From positions 1-64,000 of the forward strand of contig CAJBBX010000013.1 in the NCBI GenBank assembly GCA_903951425.1: a stretch of 64,000 nucleotides of DNA. Direction: 5' to 3'. Below, piece after piece: positions 43,739-51,147 of the stretch (position 1 is the first letter of the stretch; each line of letters opens with the position of its first letter). The stretch is from an uncultured Chthonomonas sp. Its GTDB lineage: Bacteria; Armatimonadota; Chthonomonadetes; Chthonomonadales; CAJBBX01. A program made the translations under genes and the position numbers. Under the pieces are notes generated by a model. It ran no database searches, had not been told where the DNA came from, and was given only the letters and a program-made list of their open reading frames with translations.

Positions 43739-45937
43739 ATGCCCGATCTGAGCCTGACCACCGCCTGCGACGTGCTGCGCTTTGAGCCGGAGACGGGCCG
43801 CCTGGCCTCCATGCGGACACTCACCAACCCCGAGGTCGAGTTGCTATCACCACCGGACGACCTGCCCGCCTTCGCCCTGAACCTGCTCACGAGCGCGGGC
43901 GAGACCGTCTATGCCGACTCGCGTCAGTGCGGCCCGCCCGAGATGCGCCTTGAGTGTGACGAGGCCGGGGGAGCGATCGCCCTCTCGATGGCCTTCTCGC
44001 GGGTCGACGGCCTGGACCTAGATGTGACCCTCCGCGTGGCCGCGTCGCTCCGTGATCGCTTTTTACGCTGGAGCGCCGAGGTGCGCAACGGGACCGGCAT
44101 GGACATGGTCGACCTGCAGTTCCCGTTTGTGGTCTGTGCGTCCCGGCCGGACCTGTCCGTGCTGGACCCCTCGGCCTTCGGGTCGCTCCTGCGGGGCCCG
44201 GCGTTGGAGGGCCTGCCGCAGGATGCGCATGAGCTCTGGCGCCTCTCGGTCGCCAACGGCAGCTCTCCCCACTACCCCGGCCGAAGCTTCGCGCAGTTCA
44301 TGGCCGCCTACGCCCAGGGCGCCGGGATCTACCTGGCCTGCGACGACGCCGAGGCCAACGTGAAGCTCTTCCGGCCGGTTCGCTCGGGCCAGGGCGTGCG
44401 GTTGGGGATCGCCCACATCGGCGACTGGCCCGCCGGCGCCCGGACGCTGGAGTACCAGGTGCTGTTGGGCAGCTTCGAGGGCGACTGGTACGACGCGGCC
44501 GAACTCTACCGCGGTTGGGCGCTCCAGCAGGAGTGGGCCACGCCGCTGACCGCCCGCACCGATGTGCCCGAGTGGCTGCTCGACTCGCCGCCGCACATCA
44601 CCATCCGTCTGCAGGGATACGTCGACGACGGGGTGGCGCCGCCCATCGAGGCGTTCCTGCCCTATGAGAAGTGCATCCCACTGCTGGACGCCGTGGCGAC
44701 CCGCGTGGATGCGCCGCTGGTGGCCGTGCTCATGTCATGGGAGCGGGGCGGACCGTGGGTCTATCCCGACTGCTTCCCGCCCATCGGCGGCGATGAGTCG
44801 ATGGCCCGCTTCGCCGCCATGGCCCGGGAGCGCGGCTGGCACGTGGGCTCCTTCTGCAACGGCACGCGATGGGTCACGCGGCACCTCTTCAACGGCTACG
44901 AGGGCGAGGCCTTCTTCCGTGAGAACGGAGGCGAGCGGAGCGTGTCGCGGCAATCCGACGGCTCGCTCTGGCCCGAGTCGTGGGATCAGGGCTGGCGGCC
45001 CAGCTACGTCCAGTGCATGGACAACGACATGACGCGCCATATCGCCACTGAGTTCGTGGAGCGGCTGGTGGGGTGGGGGATGGAGTCGATCCAGTTCTTC
45101 GACCAGAACTGCAACGCGGCCACGTTCCCCTGCTTCGCTACAGATCACGGCCACCCCCGCATCCCCGGCAAGTGGATGGCCCGGGCCATGCGCCGCATGA
45201 TGCGCGAGTTCCGTCAGGTGGACGCCCGCGCCGGCGAGGCGGGGGTGATCCACTCCACGGAGATGCCCTGCAACGAGACCTGCCTGCCCCTCTTCCAGCA
45301 GAGCGACGTTCGCGTGAGCCCGCCCACCTCGGGCCTGGCCGACTTCGTGCCCGTCTACCAGTACCTCTACCACGAGTGCGCCATCCTGCACGGGATGATG
45401 AGCTTCGGCCCCGAGCCCGTCTCCATGGCCGTCCGTAGCGCATGGAACCTGGTATTGGGAGAGATCACCGGCGGCGTGCTGACAGGCGACGGCACGCTGC
45501 TGAACCGCGACACCATCAACTGGGCTGAGTGGGAACCCAAGGTGGGGAGCGACGAGGACTCGCTGGAGATGATGCGCACCGTCACGGCGCTGCGCCGAGG
45601 CGCCGCGCGGCCCTTCCTGGTCTACGGTCGGATGCAGCGTCCGGCGGACATGCAGGGCATCGAGGTCCGCCGCTGGGAGCGCCCGGGCCGCAAGCACGAG
45701 CTACCGGTCGTGGCCCACTCCGCATGGACAGACCCGGAGGGCAGGCACGGCGTGGTTCTGGCAAATTGGACCAACGAGCCCCAGACGGTCCGCCTCACCG
45801 ACCCGCGCCTGCCGAAGGGCGCCGTGGTGACCGCCGTGGGCCGGGAGACGACCCAGGCGCCCCTGCCGCCCGCCACCGGCGAGGTGACGATCCCGGCGCT
45901 GGGCTGCGTCCTGGTGGCATCGGGCGTACACCACTGA
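43739..45937 (+). CDS. DUF6259-like glycoside-hydrolase-type protein
   Basis: 732 residues from ATG 43739. No signal peptide is visible, so it is probably cytoplasmic. A beta-sandwich N-terminal domain (about 1-265: LEYQVLLGSFEGDWYDAAELYRGWA) leads into a TIM barrel (about 275-620) with VAVLMSWERGGPWVYPD, SIQFFDQNCNAATFPCF (possible acidic nucleophile D) and GVIHSTEMPCNETC (possible acid/base E). A beta domain ends the protein. Overall like DUF6259 and clan GH-D/GH-A-type enzymes. It may process material imported by the preceding DUF6785-type protein. Bond specificity unknown. Confidence 0.65.
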   Translation: MPDLSLTTACDVLRFEPETGRLASMRTLTNPEVELLSPPDDLPAFALNLLTSAGETVYADSRQCGPPEMRLECDEAGGAIALSMAFSRVDGLDLDVTLRVAASLRDRFLRWSAEVRNGTGMDMVDLQFPFVVCASRPDLSVLDPSAFGSLLRGPALEGLPQDAHELWRLSVANGSSPHYPGRSFAQFMAAYAQGAGIYLACDDAEANVKLFRPVRSGQGVRLGIAHIGDWPAGARTLEYQVLLGSFEGDWYDAAELYRGWALQQEWATPLTARTDVPEWLLDSPPHITIRLQGYVDDGVAPPIEAFLPYEKCIPLLDAVATRVDAPLVAVLMSWERGGPWVYPDCFPPIGGDESMARFAAMARERGWHVGSFCNGTRWVTRHLFNGYEGEAFFRENGGERSVSRQSDGSLWPESWDQGWRPSYVQCMDNDMTRHIATEFVERLVGWGMESIQFFDQNCNAATFPCFATDHGHPRIPGKWMARAMRRMMREFRQVDARAGEAGVIHSTEMPCNETCLPLFQQSDVRVSPPTSGLADFVPVYQYLYHECAILHGMMSFGPEPVSMAVRSAWNLVLGEITGGVLTGDGTLLNRDTINWAEWEPKVGSDEDSLEMMRTVTALRRGAARPFLVYGRMQRPADMQGIEVRRWERPGRKHELPVVAHSAWTDPEGRHGVVLANWTNEPQTVRLTDPRLPKGAVVTAVGRETTQAPLPPATGEVTIPALGCVLVASGVHH

Positions 45938-45985
45938 GGGGGCGAGCGCCCTGCCGGCGGCGGGCTTCGACCGGTGCGTTGGCCG

Positions 45986-46013
45986 CTGGGCCGCACCGGT
46001 TGGTGCGGCCCAG
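45986..46013. terminator. Perfect 12-bp hairpin between convergent genes
   Basis: ctgggccgcacc, loop ggtt and ggtgcggcccag are perfect complements. It lies 49 nt after the DUF6259-like stop and 25 nt from the 3' end of the opposing gene. Only weak T content follows on either side, but its location suits a two-way terminator. Confidence 0.75.
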
Positions 46014-46037
46014 TTGCGCGGTGTCGCCCTGATCGGT

Positions 46038-47072
46038 CTACGGGATGCAGGTGATCGTGGCGCTGTTGGAGGTGGGTTGGTACAGCGCGTCGCCGGCGAA
46101 TCCGCAGACCAATGTGTGGTCTCCCAGCGCCCAGCCCGCGGGCACCTGGTACAGGTTCGAGGCCCGGCCGCCTGCGTCGGTCGTCTCCCATCCCAGCGAC
46201 GTGCCGTCAAGCACGAAGCTGACGGGTAGGCCTGGCATCCAGCTGTAGGTCGGAAGGCTTCGCACGTAGGCCCGGAGATAGTTCGAGGTGCCCTGCCGCA
46301 CATCGCGGGGCGCCACCCAGATGTAGAGCCTGCCCCTCGGCGCCGTGATCTCCACGGGGATGCTCTCCACCAGCCAGACGCCGTCCTGGTTGGTCGGCGT
46401 GAACGTCGCCAACTGCGCCACGGTGCAGCGGCCGGCGGTGCCTTCGGGGCCCATTCCCGCCTCGACCCGTAGGGGGCCTACGGCGTCGGACATGAATGCC
46501 AGGGACTTCATCTCAAAGCCTGCCGGCCTGATGCCCAGGACCATGGCCTCGACGATGTTGGGCAATGGAGCGCCTACCGCCGTGTTCTTGAACACAAGCT
46601 GCAGGTAGCTGGAGCCGATGGCCGGCGTTGCGCCTCCGACGACCTCCGGGGCAAGGTGTCCGAACCAGAGCGTGCCCCACGGATCGATCGCGCTGGCGAA
46701 GCTCATCGCCGCCGTCGTGGTCATCGTCACGGTCACCTCGGCTCGGCCGTCGGTGAGCGCCTCCTCGATGATTGTGCCTGTGATCTGCGTGCCCAGATCT
46801 GGGCCGCCGTTCGCCTTGAGCCAGTCGTTGGCCACACCGGCGTAGTCCACCAGGGCGAAGATGTTCCCCCTGGGCGCGGTCCAGCCGAGGTAGTCAGGGA
46901 CGGGCGGCCACCAGTTCACGGTAGTGCCTTGCTGCGAGACGAAGTCAGAGATAAGCCTCTGCGACAGTTGGGCGTTGGTGCGGCCCGCGGTGAGCATCAC
47001 AAGCCCGAGAACTACCGCCGCTGCGACGGCGGCGCGCGCCCGAACCCGGATGCCGGTGCTTACCAGGTGCAT
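46038..47072 (-). CDS. Secreted protein with one C-terminal Ig-like module
   Basis: 344 residues from ATG 47072 (gggaggg upstream; open to 47138). The signal peptide spans about 1-35 (ARAAVAAAVVLGLVMLTAGRTNAQ). The central region (about 40-245) has a choice-of-anchor-like beta fold with VDYAGVANDWL, AEVTVTMTTTAAMSFA and PIGSSYLQLVFKNT-type strands. The last about 95 residues form one Ig-like module (YLRAYVRSLPTYSWMPGL, then FVLDGTSLGWETTDAGGRA, then FAGDALYQPTSNS) matching those in the proteins at 22844 and 39459. Function probably structural or adhesive. A weak promoter is at 47153-47181. Confidence 0.65.
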   Translation of the reverse strand: MHLVSTGIRVRARAAVAAAVVLGLVMLTAGRTNAQLSQRLISDFVSQQGTTVNWWPPVPDYLGWTAPRGNIFALVDYAGVANDWLKANGGPDLGTQITGTIIEEALTDGRAEVTVTMTTTAAMSFASAIDPWGTLWFGHLAPEVVGGATPAIGSSYLQLVFKNTAVGAPLPNIVEAMVLGIRPAGFEMKSLAFMSDAVGPLRVEAGMGPEGTAGRCTVAQLATFTPTNQDGVWLVESIPVEITAPRGRLYIWVAPRDVRQGTSNYLRAYVRSLPTYSWMPGLPVSFVLDGTSLGWETTDAGGRASNLYQVPAGWALGDHTLVCGFAGDALYQPTSNSATITCIP

Positions 47073-47152
47073 GAGAGTGCCCTCCCTTGTCACCGGCCAT
47101 CGGGAGTGCGCGGCAATGTGCCGGCTGTCCAAAGGCACGGTGACGCATCGGC

Positions 47153-47181
47153 ATTCTCGGGCTGTCTTTTCGGCGGCACAA
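47153..47181 (-). promoter_or_regulatory. Weak sigma70-like promoter for the single-Ig-module gene
   Basis: On the minus strand TTGTGC (47181-47176), 17-base spacer and GAGAAT (47158-47153). Each hexamer has two mismatches or fewer except the first -10 base. It would give a leader of about 75 nt to the ATG at 47072. Confidence 0.35.
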
Positions 47182-47276
47182 GGCGCTTTGGTGCCCGCCG
47201 TCGGTCAGGCTTGGGCGAAGGATCTGTAGGCGCAGCAGTCCGTCGCCAAGCCGCCCGCGTAGGCCACAGCATCGCC

Positions 47277-47619
47277 GGAGTCGGGGCCCTTCGGCGCTGC
47301 CTCTAGGAAAGCTCGGCGCAGTCGGGCCACTCTCTTGCGCTCCGTCGGCGCGTCGGCGCCTGATCGTGCAGGGCGGCGTCAAGGGCGGTGCGGCGGCGAG
47401 CACGGGCGCGCCGCCAGGAGGCCAAGGGACTCACTTATCTATGGTAGAGAAGTGAGTCCCTTGAACCCTTGACCTCGTCGTTGCCCTTGCCGGTCGTCCT
47501 GAACGAAGTGAAGGACCCCGACTCCCTCGGTAGGGTGGATTGCCCGCGGCCGTTGGGCCCGCCGGGGCACGAAGGTGCGGCGCAGGAGTCGGGACCCTTC
47601 GGCGTCGCCTCAGGGCGAC
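47277..47619. repeat. Three copies of a short dispersed-type repeat
   Basis: Copies at 47277-47308 (+), 47494-47523 (minus) and 47585-47619 (+) share ggagtcggg, then a Y-ccttc block, then a degenerate end near tcagga. The minus copy reads gtcctgaacgaagtgaagg on the + strand, a text often met as scattered intergenic repeats in large environmental genomes. Two copies are direct and one inverted, around the palindrome at 47424-47462. They are short, and no transposase is nearby. Confidence 0.5.
47424..47462. repeat. Perfect 13-bp inverted repeat with 13-base loop
   Basis: aagggactcactt (47424-47436) and aagtgagtccctt (47450-47462) are exact complements around atctatggtagag. The stem is less GC-rich than the surroundings, and there is no T-run. 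It could be a terminator-like structure, a protein-binding palindrome or part of the repeat family around it. Confidence 0.7.
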
Positions 47620-47745
47620 GTCAAGAGCATCCCCATGCGCGGTTCGGTGGCTCGGGCCTCCGTGCCGAAGTCATCCGGGCGCCGGGTCGACGCTGGGGCG
47701 AAGGCGGCTCGGCGAGGCCTTTCACCTCCTCACCTCCTCACCCCT

Positions 47746-49023
47746 TCACCCCCTCAGCCGGTACGCCGCCACTACCTCCGCGCCAAGGGCTGCGTGCCAG
47801 GCGATGCGCTGGTTGTCGTCTCCGAAGGCGGGGTTCGGGGCTCCCGTTGCGTCGACGAATCCGGGGCGGTTGTGGCGCTGGAGGTAGGTGTGCGCGACCA
47901 TGACGCAGGCGCCCTCCCAGAAGAGGTCGGCCACGTCATCCGGGATGGCCGCTCCGGCCTTGCAGGCGGGCTCGATGGCGATGAGGTCGCGGGTGTTGTG
48001 CTCGGTGCCTGCAGTGACCACCAGACCCGCGCTGCGCATGGCGTGGGCGTAGGCGGATAGCGTCTCGGGGCTGTTGCGGTCCGGGATGAACTCGGTGCAG
48101 TGGACGCCCATCTCGCGCACGGCCTCGGCCAGCCTGGCGGGGTCTTCCTCGAAGGGGCAGACCGGCTTGGCGCCGTCAGCCACGATGGGGTAGCAGGGAA
48201 TGCCGCCCAGGGCGAGGATGAGGCGCCGGGCGTGGTCGAAATCGACGAAGGTCTCGGCGACGTAGGCCGGTTTGCCCGCCTTGAGGAGCTGCGAGCGGAT
48301 CTCGTTCTGCTCGGCCACAGGCTCGGCGATGGAGGCCTTGGGCGGGACGCCGTAGGCTGCGGTGAGTAGCTCGACGTGGGCGTCAGGCTCCAGCGCTTCG
48401 GCCAGCGCCTCCTGGAAGGCCTGGCAGACGTGGCGCTCCTGCAGGGTGACGCTCTCCAGCGCGCAGCCGTGGCGCTTGACGACGCCGGCCTTCACGGCGG
48501 CCTCGTCGGGCGAGCCGTCGAACCCGGCCTCGGCAAGAACAGCGCCCAGCCGCTCGACCAGCGCGGCCATGCGGGTGGAGTCCTTCTGCCGGATCACCTG
48601 CAGCAGCTCGGTCGCCTCCGGCGAGAGGGGCTCGAAGGCCGCCGCCGCCTTGCCGCAGAGGTACATCTTGCCGGGGTTGCCCGGGTCGTTGATGCGCACA
48701 CCGGCCTGCACCAGTTCGTCGACCAGGGCGATGATCTCGGTGCCGAAGACGGGCAGGATGCCCGCGGCGCGGGTGCGTTCGGCGAAGTCGGCGTAGACGC
48801 CGTAGTCGTAGTAGTTGCTCACGCCCACCACGGCGACGCCCTCGGCCGCAGCCTTATCGACGGCCTGCCCCACGGTGTCGAAGGCCGAGAAGTTGGGCGG
48901 CAGGTGGATGTGCGAGTTCGTCTTCAGGCGTGGGCCGCGGCCCTGGCGGGAGGCGGCGCGGGCAATCAGCTCGTCGGGGCCGGGAAGGCCTGCGAGGGCG
49001 GACGCGAGAACGGGGTTGGGCAT
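47746..49023 (-). CDS. PHP-domain metal-dependent phosphoesterase-like protein
   Basis: 425 residues from ATG 49023. The PHP start KTNSHIHLPPNFSAFDTV gives the H-x-H metal ligands (about residues 35-37), followed by GVAVVGVSNYYDYGVYADFA and a FGTEIIALVDE segment. FIPDRNSPETL and VTAGTEHNTRDLIAIEP supply further His/Asp/Glu ligands near the C-terminus. PHP proteins hydrolyse phosphate esters with two or three metals. Its place after a sugar operon suggests a sugar-phosphate substrate. The binding-protein gene ends 74 nt upstream, separated by the hairpin at 49055-49089, so expression may be attenuated. Confidence 0.75.
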   Translation of the reverse strand: MPNPVLASALAGLPGPDELIARAASRQGRGPRLKTNSHIHLPPNFSAFDTVGQAVDKAAAEGVAVVGVSNYYDYGVYADFAERTRAAGILPVFGTEIIALVDELVQAGVRINDPGNPGKMYLCGKAAAAFEPLSPEATELLQVIRQKDSTRMAALVERLGAVLAEAGFDGSPDEAAVKAGVVKRHGCALESVTLQERHVCQAFQEALAEALEPDAHVELLTAAYGVPPKASIAEPVAEQNEIRSQLLKAGKPAYVAETFVDFDHARRLILALGGIPCYPIVADGAKPVCPFEEDPARLAEAVREMGVHCTEFIPDRNSPETLSAYAHAMRSAGLVVTAGTEHNTRDLIAIEPACKAGAAIPDDVADLFWEGACVMVAHTYLQRHNRPGFVDATGAPNPAFGDDNQRIAWHAALGAEVVAAYRLRG

Positions 49024-49054
49024 GGGTTGGGGCCTCCCGGGGCGGCGGGTTGGT

Positions 49055-49089
49055 GCGGACCCCGGCGAAGGTGCGTTGCCGGGGCCCGC
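49055..49089 (-). terminator. Hairpin after the sugar-binding-protein gene
   Basis: gcggaccccggc and gccggggcccgc pair over 12 bases with one mismatch around an 11-base loop. It lies just past the stop of the YtfQ-like gene and before the PHP gene on the minus strand. Such hairpins often cap the abundant binding-protein mRNA and limit downstream expression. Confidence 0.65.
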
Positions 49090-49097
49090 ATGGCGGA

Positions 49098-50096
49098 TCA
49101 GTACTTGCGGTCGGCGATCAGCTCTTTCGCCTGGGTCTGGTCGTAGACGCCTTCCTTGGTGACGATGCGCTTGGGCACGGTCTTTCCGGCGGCCACGGCC
49201 TCGGCGGCGTCGAAGAGCGTCGGGCCGAGCAACGGGTTGCACTCCACCGTGCAATTGAGCTTGCCGGCCACCATGGCCTCGAAGGCGCCCTTGACGCCGT
49301 CGACCGAGACGATGGTGATGTCGGTTCCGGGCTTCTTGCCGGCGGCCTCGATGGCCTGGATGGCGCCCAGGGCCATATCGTCGTTGTGCGCGTAGAGGGC
49401 GGTGATGCCCGCGCCCTCAGGCGACTTCAGGAAGGCCTCCATGACCTCTTTGCCCTTGGCGCGGGTGAAGTCGCCGGTCTGGGAGATGACGATCTTCATG
49501 CCGGGGTACTTCTTCATCTCTTCCTCGAACCCGCGCTTCCGGTCGATGGCCGGCGCCGAACCGGGGGTGCCCTGTAGCTCGGCGATGACGGCCTTGCCGT
49601 TCATCTTCTTGGCCATCCACTCGGCGGCGCGGCGGCCCTCCTCGACGAAGTCGGAGCCGATGAAGGTGACGTACAGCGACTCATCGCTCACGTCCACGGC
49701 GCGGTCGGCGAGGATGACGGGAATGCCCGCCTTCTTGGCCTCCTGCAGAACCGGCTCCCAGCCCGGCTCGACCACCGGCGAGAACATGATGACGTCGACG
49801 CCCTGGGCGATGAATGTGCGGATGGCCTTGATCTGGTTCTCTTGCTTCTGCTGTGCGTCGGCGAAGCGGAGGTCGATGCCCCGCTTCTCGGCCTCGGAGC
49901 GGATCGACTGGGTGTTGGCCGTGCGCCAGCCGCTCTCGGCTCCCACCTGGGAGAAGCCTACTACGATCTTCTTCTTGGCGCCGGCCGCGGCGGGCGTGTC
50001 GGTGGTCTTCTTCTCGGCGCTGGGCGCGCAGCCGGCGAGGGCGGCGGCAACTAGCGCTGCCAGGGGCAGTGCGATGCGCAGGTTTCGGTTCATCAT
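49098..50096 (-). CDS. ytfQ: YtfQ-type sugar-binding lipoprotein of an ABC transporter
   Basis: 332 residues. The lipobox LAGC with C23 is preceded by a typical signal (RIALPLAALVAAALAGC). The mature part starts KKIVVGFSQVGAESGWRTANT and continues FADAQQKQENQIKAIRTF, which are hallmarks of the YtfQ (galactofuranose-binding) branch of the ribose-binding Peripla_BP_4 family. D-residues in DRAVDVSDESLYVTFIGSD and ALYAHNDDMALGA line the pocket. Next to araB/araD it most likely binds L-arabinose or another pentose/furanose, delivered to a CUT2 permease; none is encoded in the window. Confidence 0.88.
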   Translation of the reverse strand: MMNRNLRIALPLAALVAAALAGCAPSAEKKTTDTPAAAGAKKKIVVGFSQVGAESGWRTANTQSIRSEAEKRGIDLRFADAQQKQENQIKAIRTFIAQGVDVIMFSPVVEPGWEPVLQEAKKAGIPVILADRAVDVSDESLYVTFIGSDFVEEGRRAAEWMAKKMNGKAVIAELQGTPGSAPAIDRKRGFEEEMKKYPGMKIVISQTGDFTRAKGKEVMEAFLKSPEGAGITALYAHNDDMALGAIQAIEAAGKKPGTDITIVSVDGVKGAFEAMVAGKLNCTVECNPLLGPTLFDAAEAVAAGKTVPKRIVTKEGVYDQTQAKELIADRKY

Positions 50097-50124
50097 CGGT
50101 CCTCCTTGGAGCCGGCGATGCCGG

Positions 50125-51147
50125 CTAGGGCTCCACCACGGCGCGCAGGTTCCGGCCCGGCCGGCCCGTCATCTCCATGGCTTCAGTGGTCTGGTCCAGG
50201 GCGAAGCGCTGCAGGGGCAGGTCGCGCAGCCGCAGGGCGCCCGACGCCAGCAGGGCCAACCCCTCCTCCACCATCCCGAACGAGCGGCGGGAGAAGGTGA
50301 TGGTCAGCTCATGCCGGCGGGCGGTGGCGATGTCGAAGGTGATCTCCTCGCAGCGCGGGATGCCTATGACGACGATGCGGCCGCCGGGCCGGGCCAGCCG
50401 GATGCACTGGTCCAGCGCGGGGATGTCGCCGCTGCACTCGAAGACGACGTCGGCCTCCACGCCCGCTGCCGTCGCCTCATTCAGCGAGGCGAAGACCTGG
50501 GCCGCGCCCAGTTCCTGCGGCAGGGCGCAACGCTCGGCCACGGGCTCGATGACGGCCGTGGGGCCAACGCCCTCGGCCAGCGCCATCTGCAGCGTTGAGA
50601 CACCGATGACGCCTGCGCCCAGCAGGACCACGCTCTCGCCGGGCCGCAGCTGCGCCAGCCTGGTGGCGTGGAGAGCCACGCAGAGCGGCTCGCTCAGGGC
50701 TCCCGCCACGTAGTCCAGCGCGTCGGGCAGCGGGAAGAGGGCGTCGTGCGGGACCACCACGTACTGGGCCAGCGCCCCGCCGTGGGGCGGGAAGCTGGCA
50801 AAGCGCACATGGCGGCAGATGTGGTGCTTGCCCTCGCGGCACATGTCGCAGGAGCCGCATGGCCACGAAGGCTCCACGGCCACCCGCGTTCCGGGCGCAG
50901 GACCGGCGACGTCGGACCCGAGGGCCACGACGTCGCCGGCGAACTCATGCCCCTGCACGAAGGGCCACTCGGGCTCCTTGCCGCCGGCGTGGCCGTCGAC
51001 GTAGAGCCGCCAGTCCGAGGGGCAGATCGAGACGGCCCGCACGCGCACCAACGCCTCACCCGGACCGGCGGTCGGTACTGCGACCTCGTCGACCCGCACG
51101 TCGGAGGCGCCGTAGAGGCGCGCGGCCCGCATGGCGGCATCAGCCAT
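50125..51147 (-). CDS. Zinc-dependent sugar/polyol alcohol dehydrogenase (MDR family)
   Basis: 340 residues if started at ATG 51147, which overlaps the isomerase stop; an ATG 15 nt later (51132) gives the more usual MRAARLYGASDVRV. The catalytic zinc residues are in SICPSDW (C about 43) and GHEFAGDV (H, E about 67-68), four structural-zinc cysteines lie in CGSCDMCREGKHHIC near 98-112, and VVLLGAGVIGVSTLQMA near 172-188 binds NAD(P). Similar to sorbitol, threonine and L-arabinitol dehydrogenases. It may oxidise a pentitol or a sugar in the same pathway. Its position inside the operon makes a pentose role likely. Confidence 0.88.
   Translation of the reverse strand: MADAAMRAARLYGASDVRVDEVAVPTAGPGEALVRVRAVSICPSDWRLYVDGHAGGKEPEWPFVQGHEFAGDVVALGSDVAGPAPGTRVAVEPSWPCGSCDMCREGKHHICRHVRFASFPPHGGALAQYVVVPHDALFPLPDALDYVAGALSEPLCVALHATRLAQLRPGESVVLLGAGVIGVSTLQMALAEGVGPTAVIEPVAERCALPQELGAAQVFASLNEATAAGVEADVVFECSGDIPALDQCIRLARPGGRIVVIGIPRCEEITFDIATARRHELTITFSRRSFGMVEEGLALLASGALRLRDLPLQRFALDQTTEAMEMTGRPGRNLRAVVEP

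Larger units (their letters stand above)
47073..47745. other. 673-base repeat-bearing intergenic region
   Basis: No credible gene. It holds a weak minus-strand promoter (47153-47181), three copies of a dispersed-type repeat (47277-47619) and a perfect 13-bp inverted repeat (47424-47462). Bases near 47725-47757 are a CTCCTCAC-type pyrimidine tract running into the stop of the PHP-domain gene. The frames in it are Arg- and Pro-rich and look random. Confidence 0.6.
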
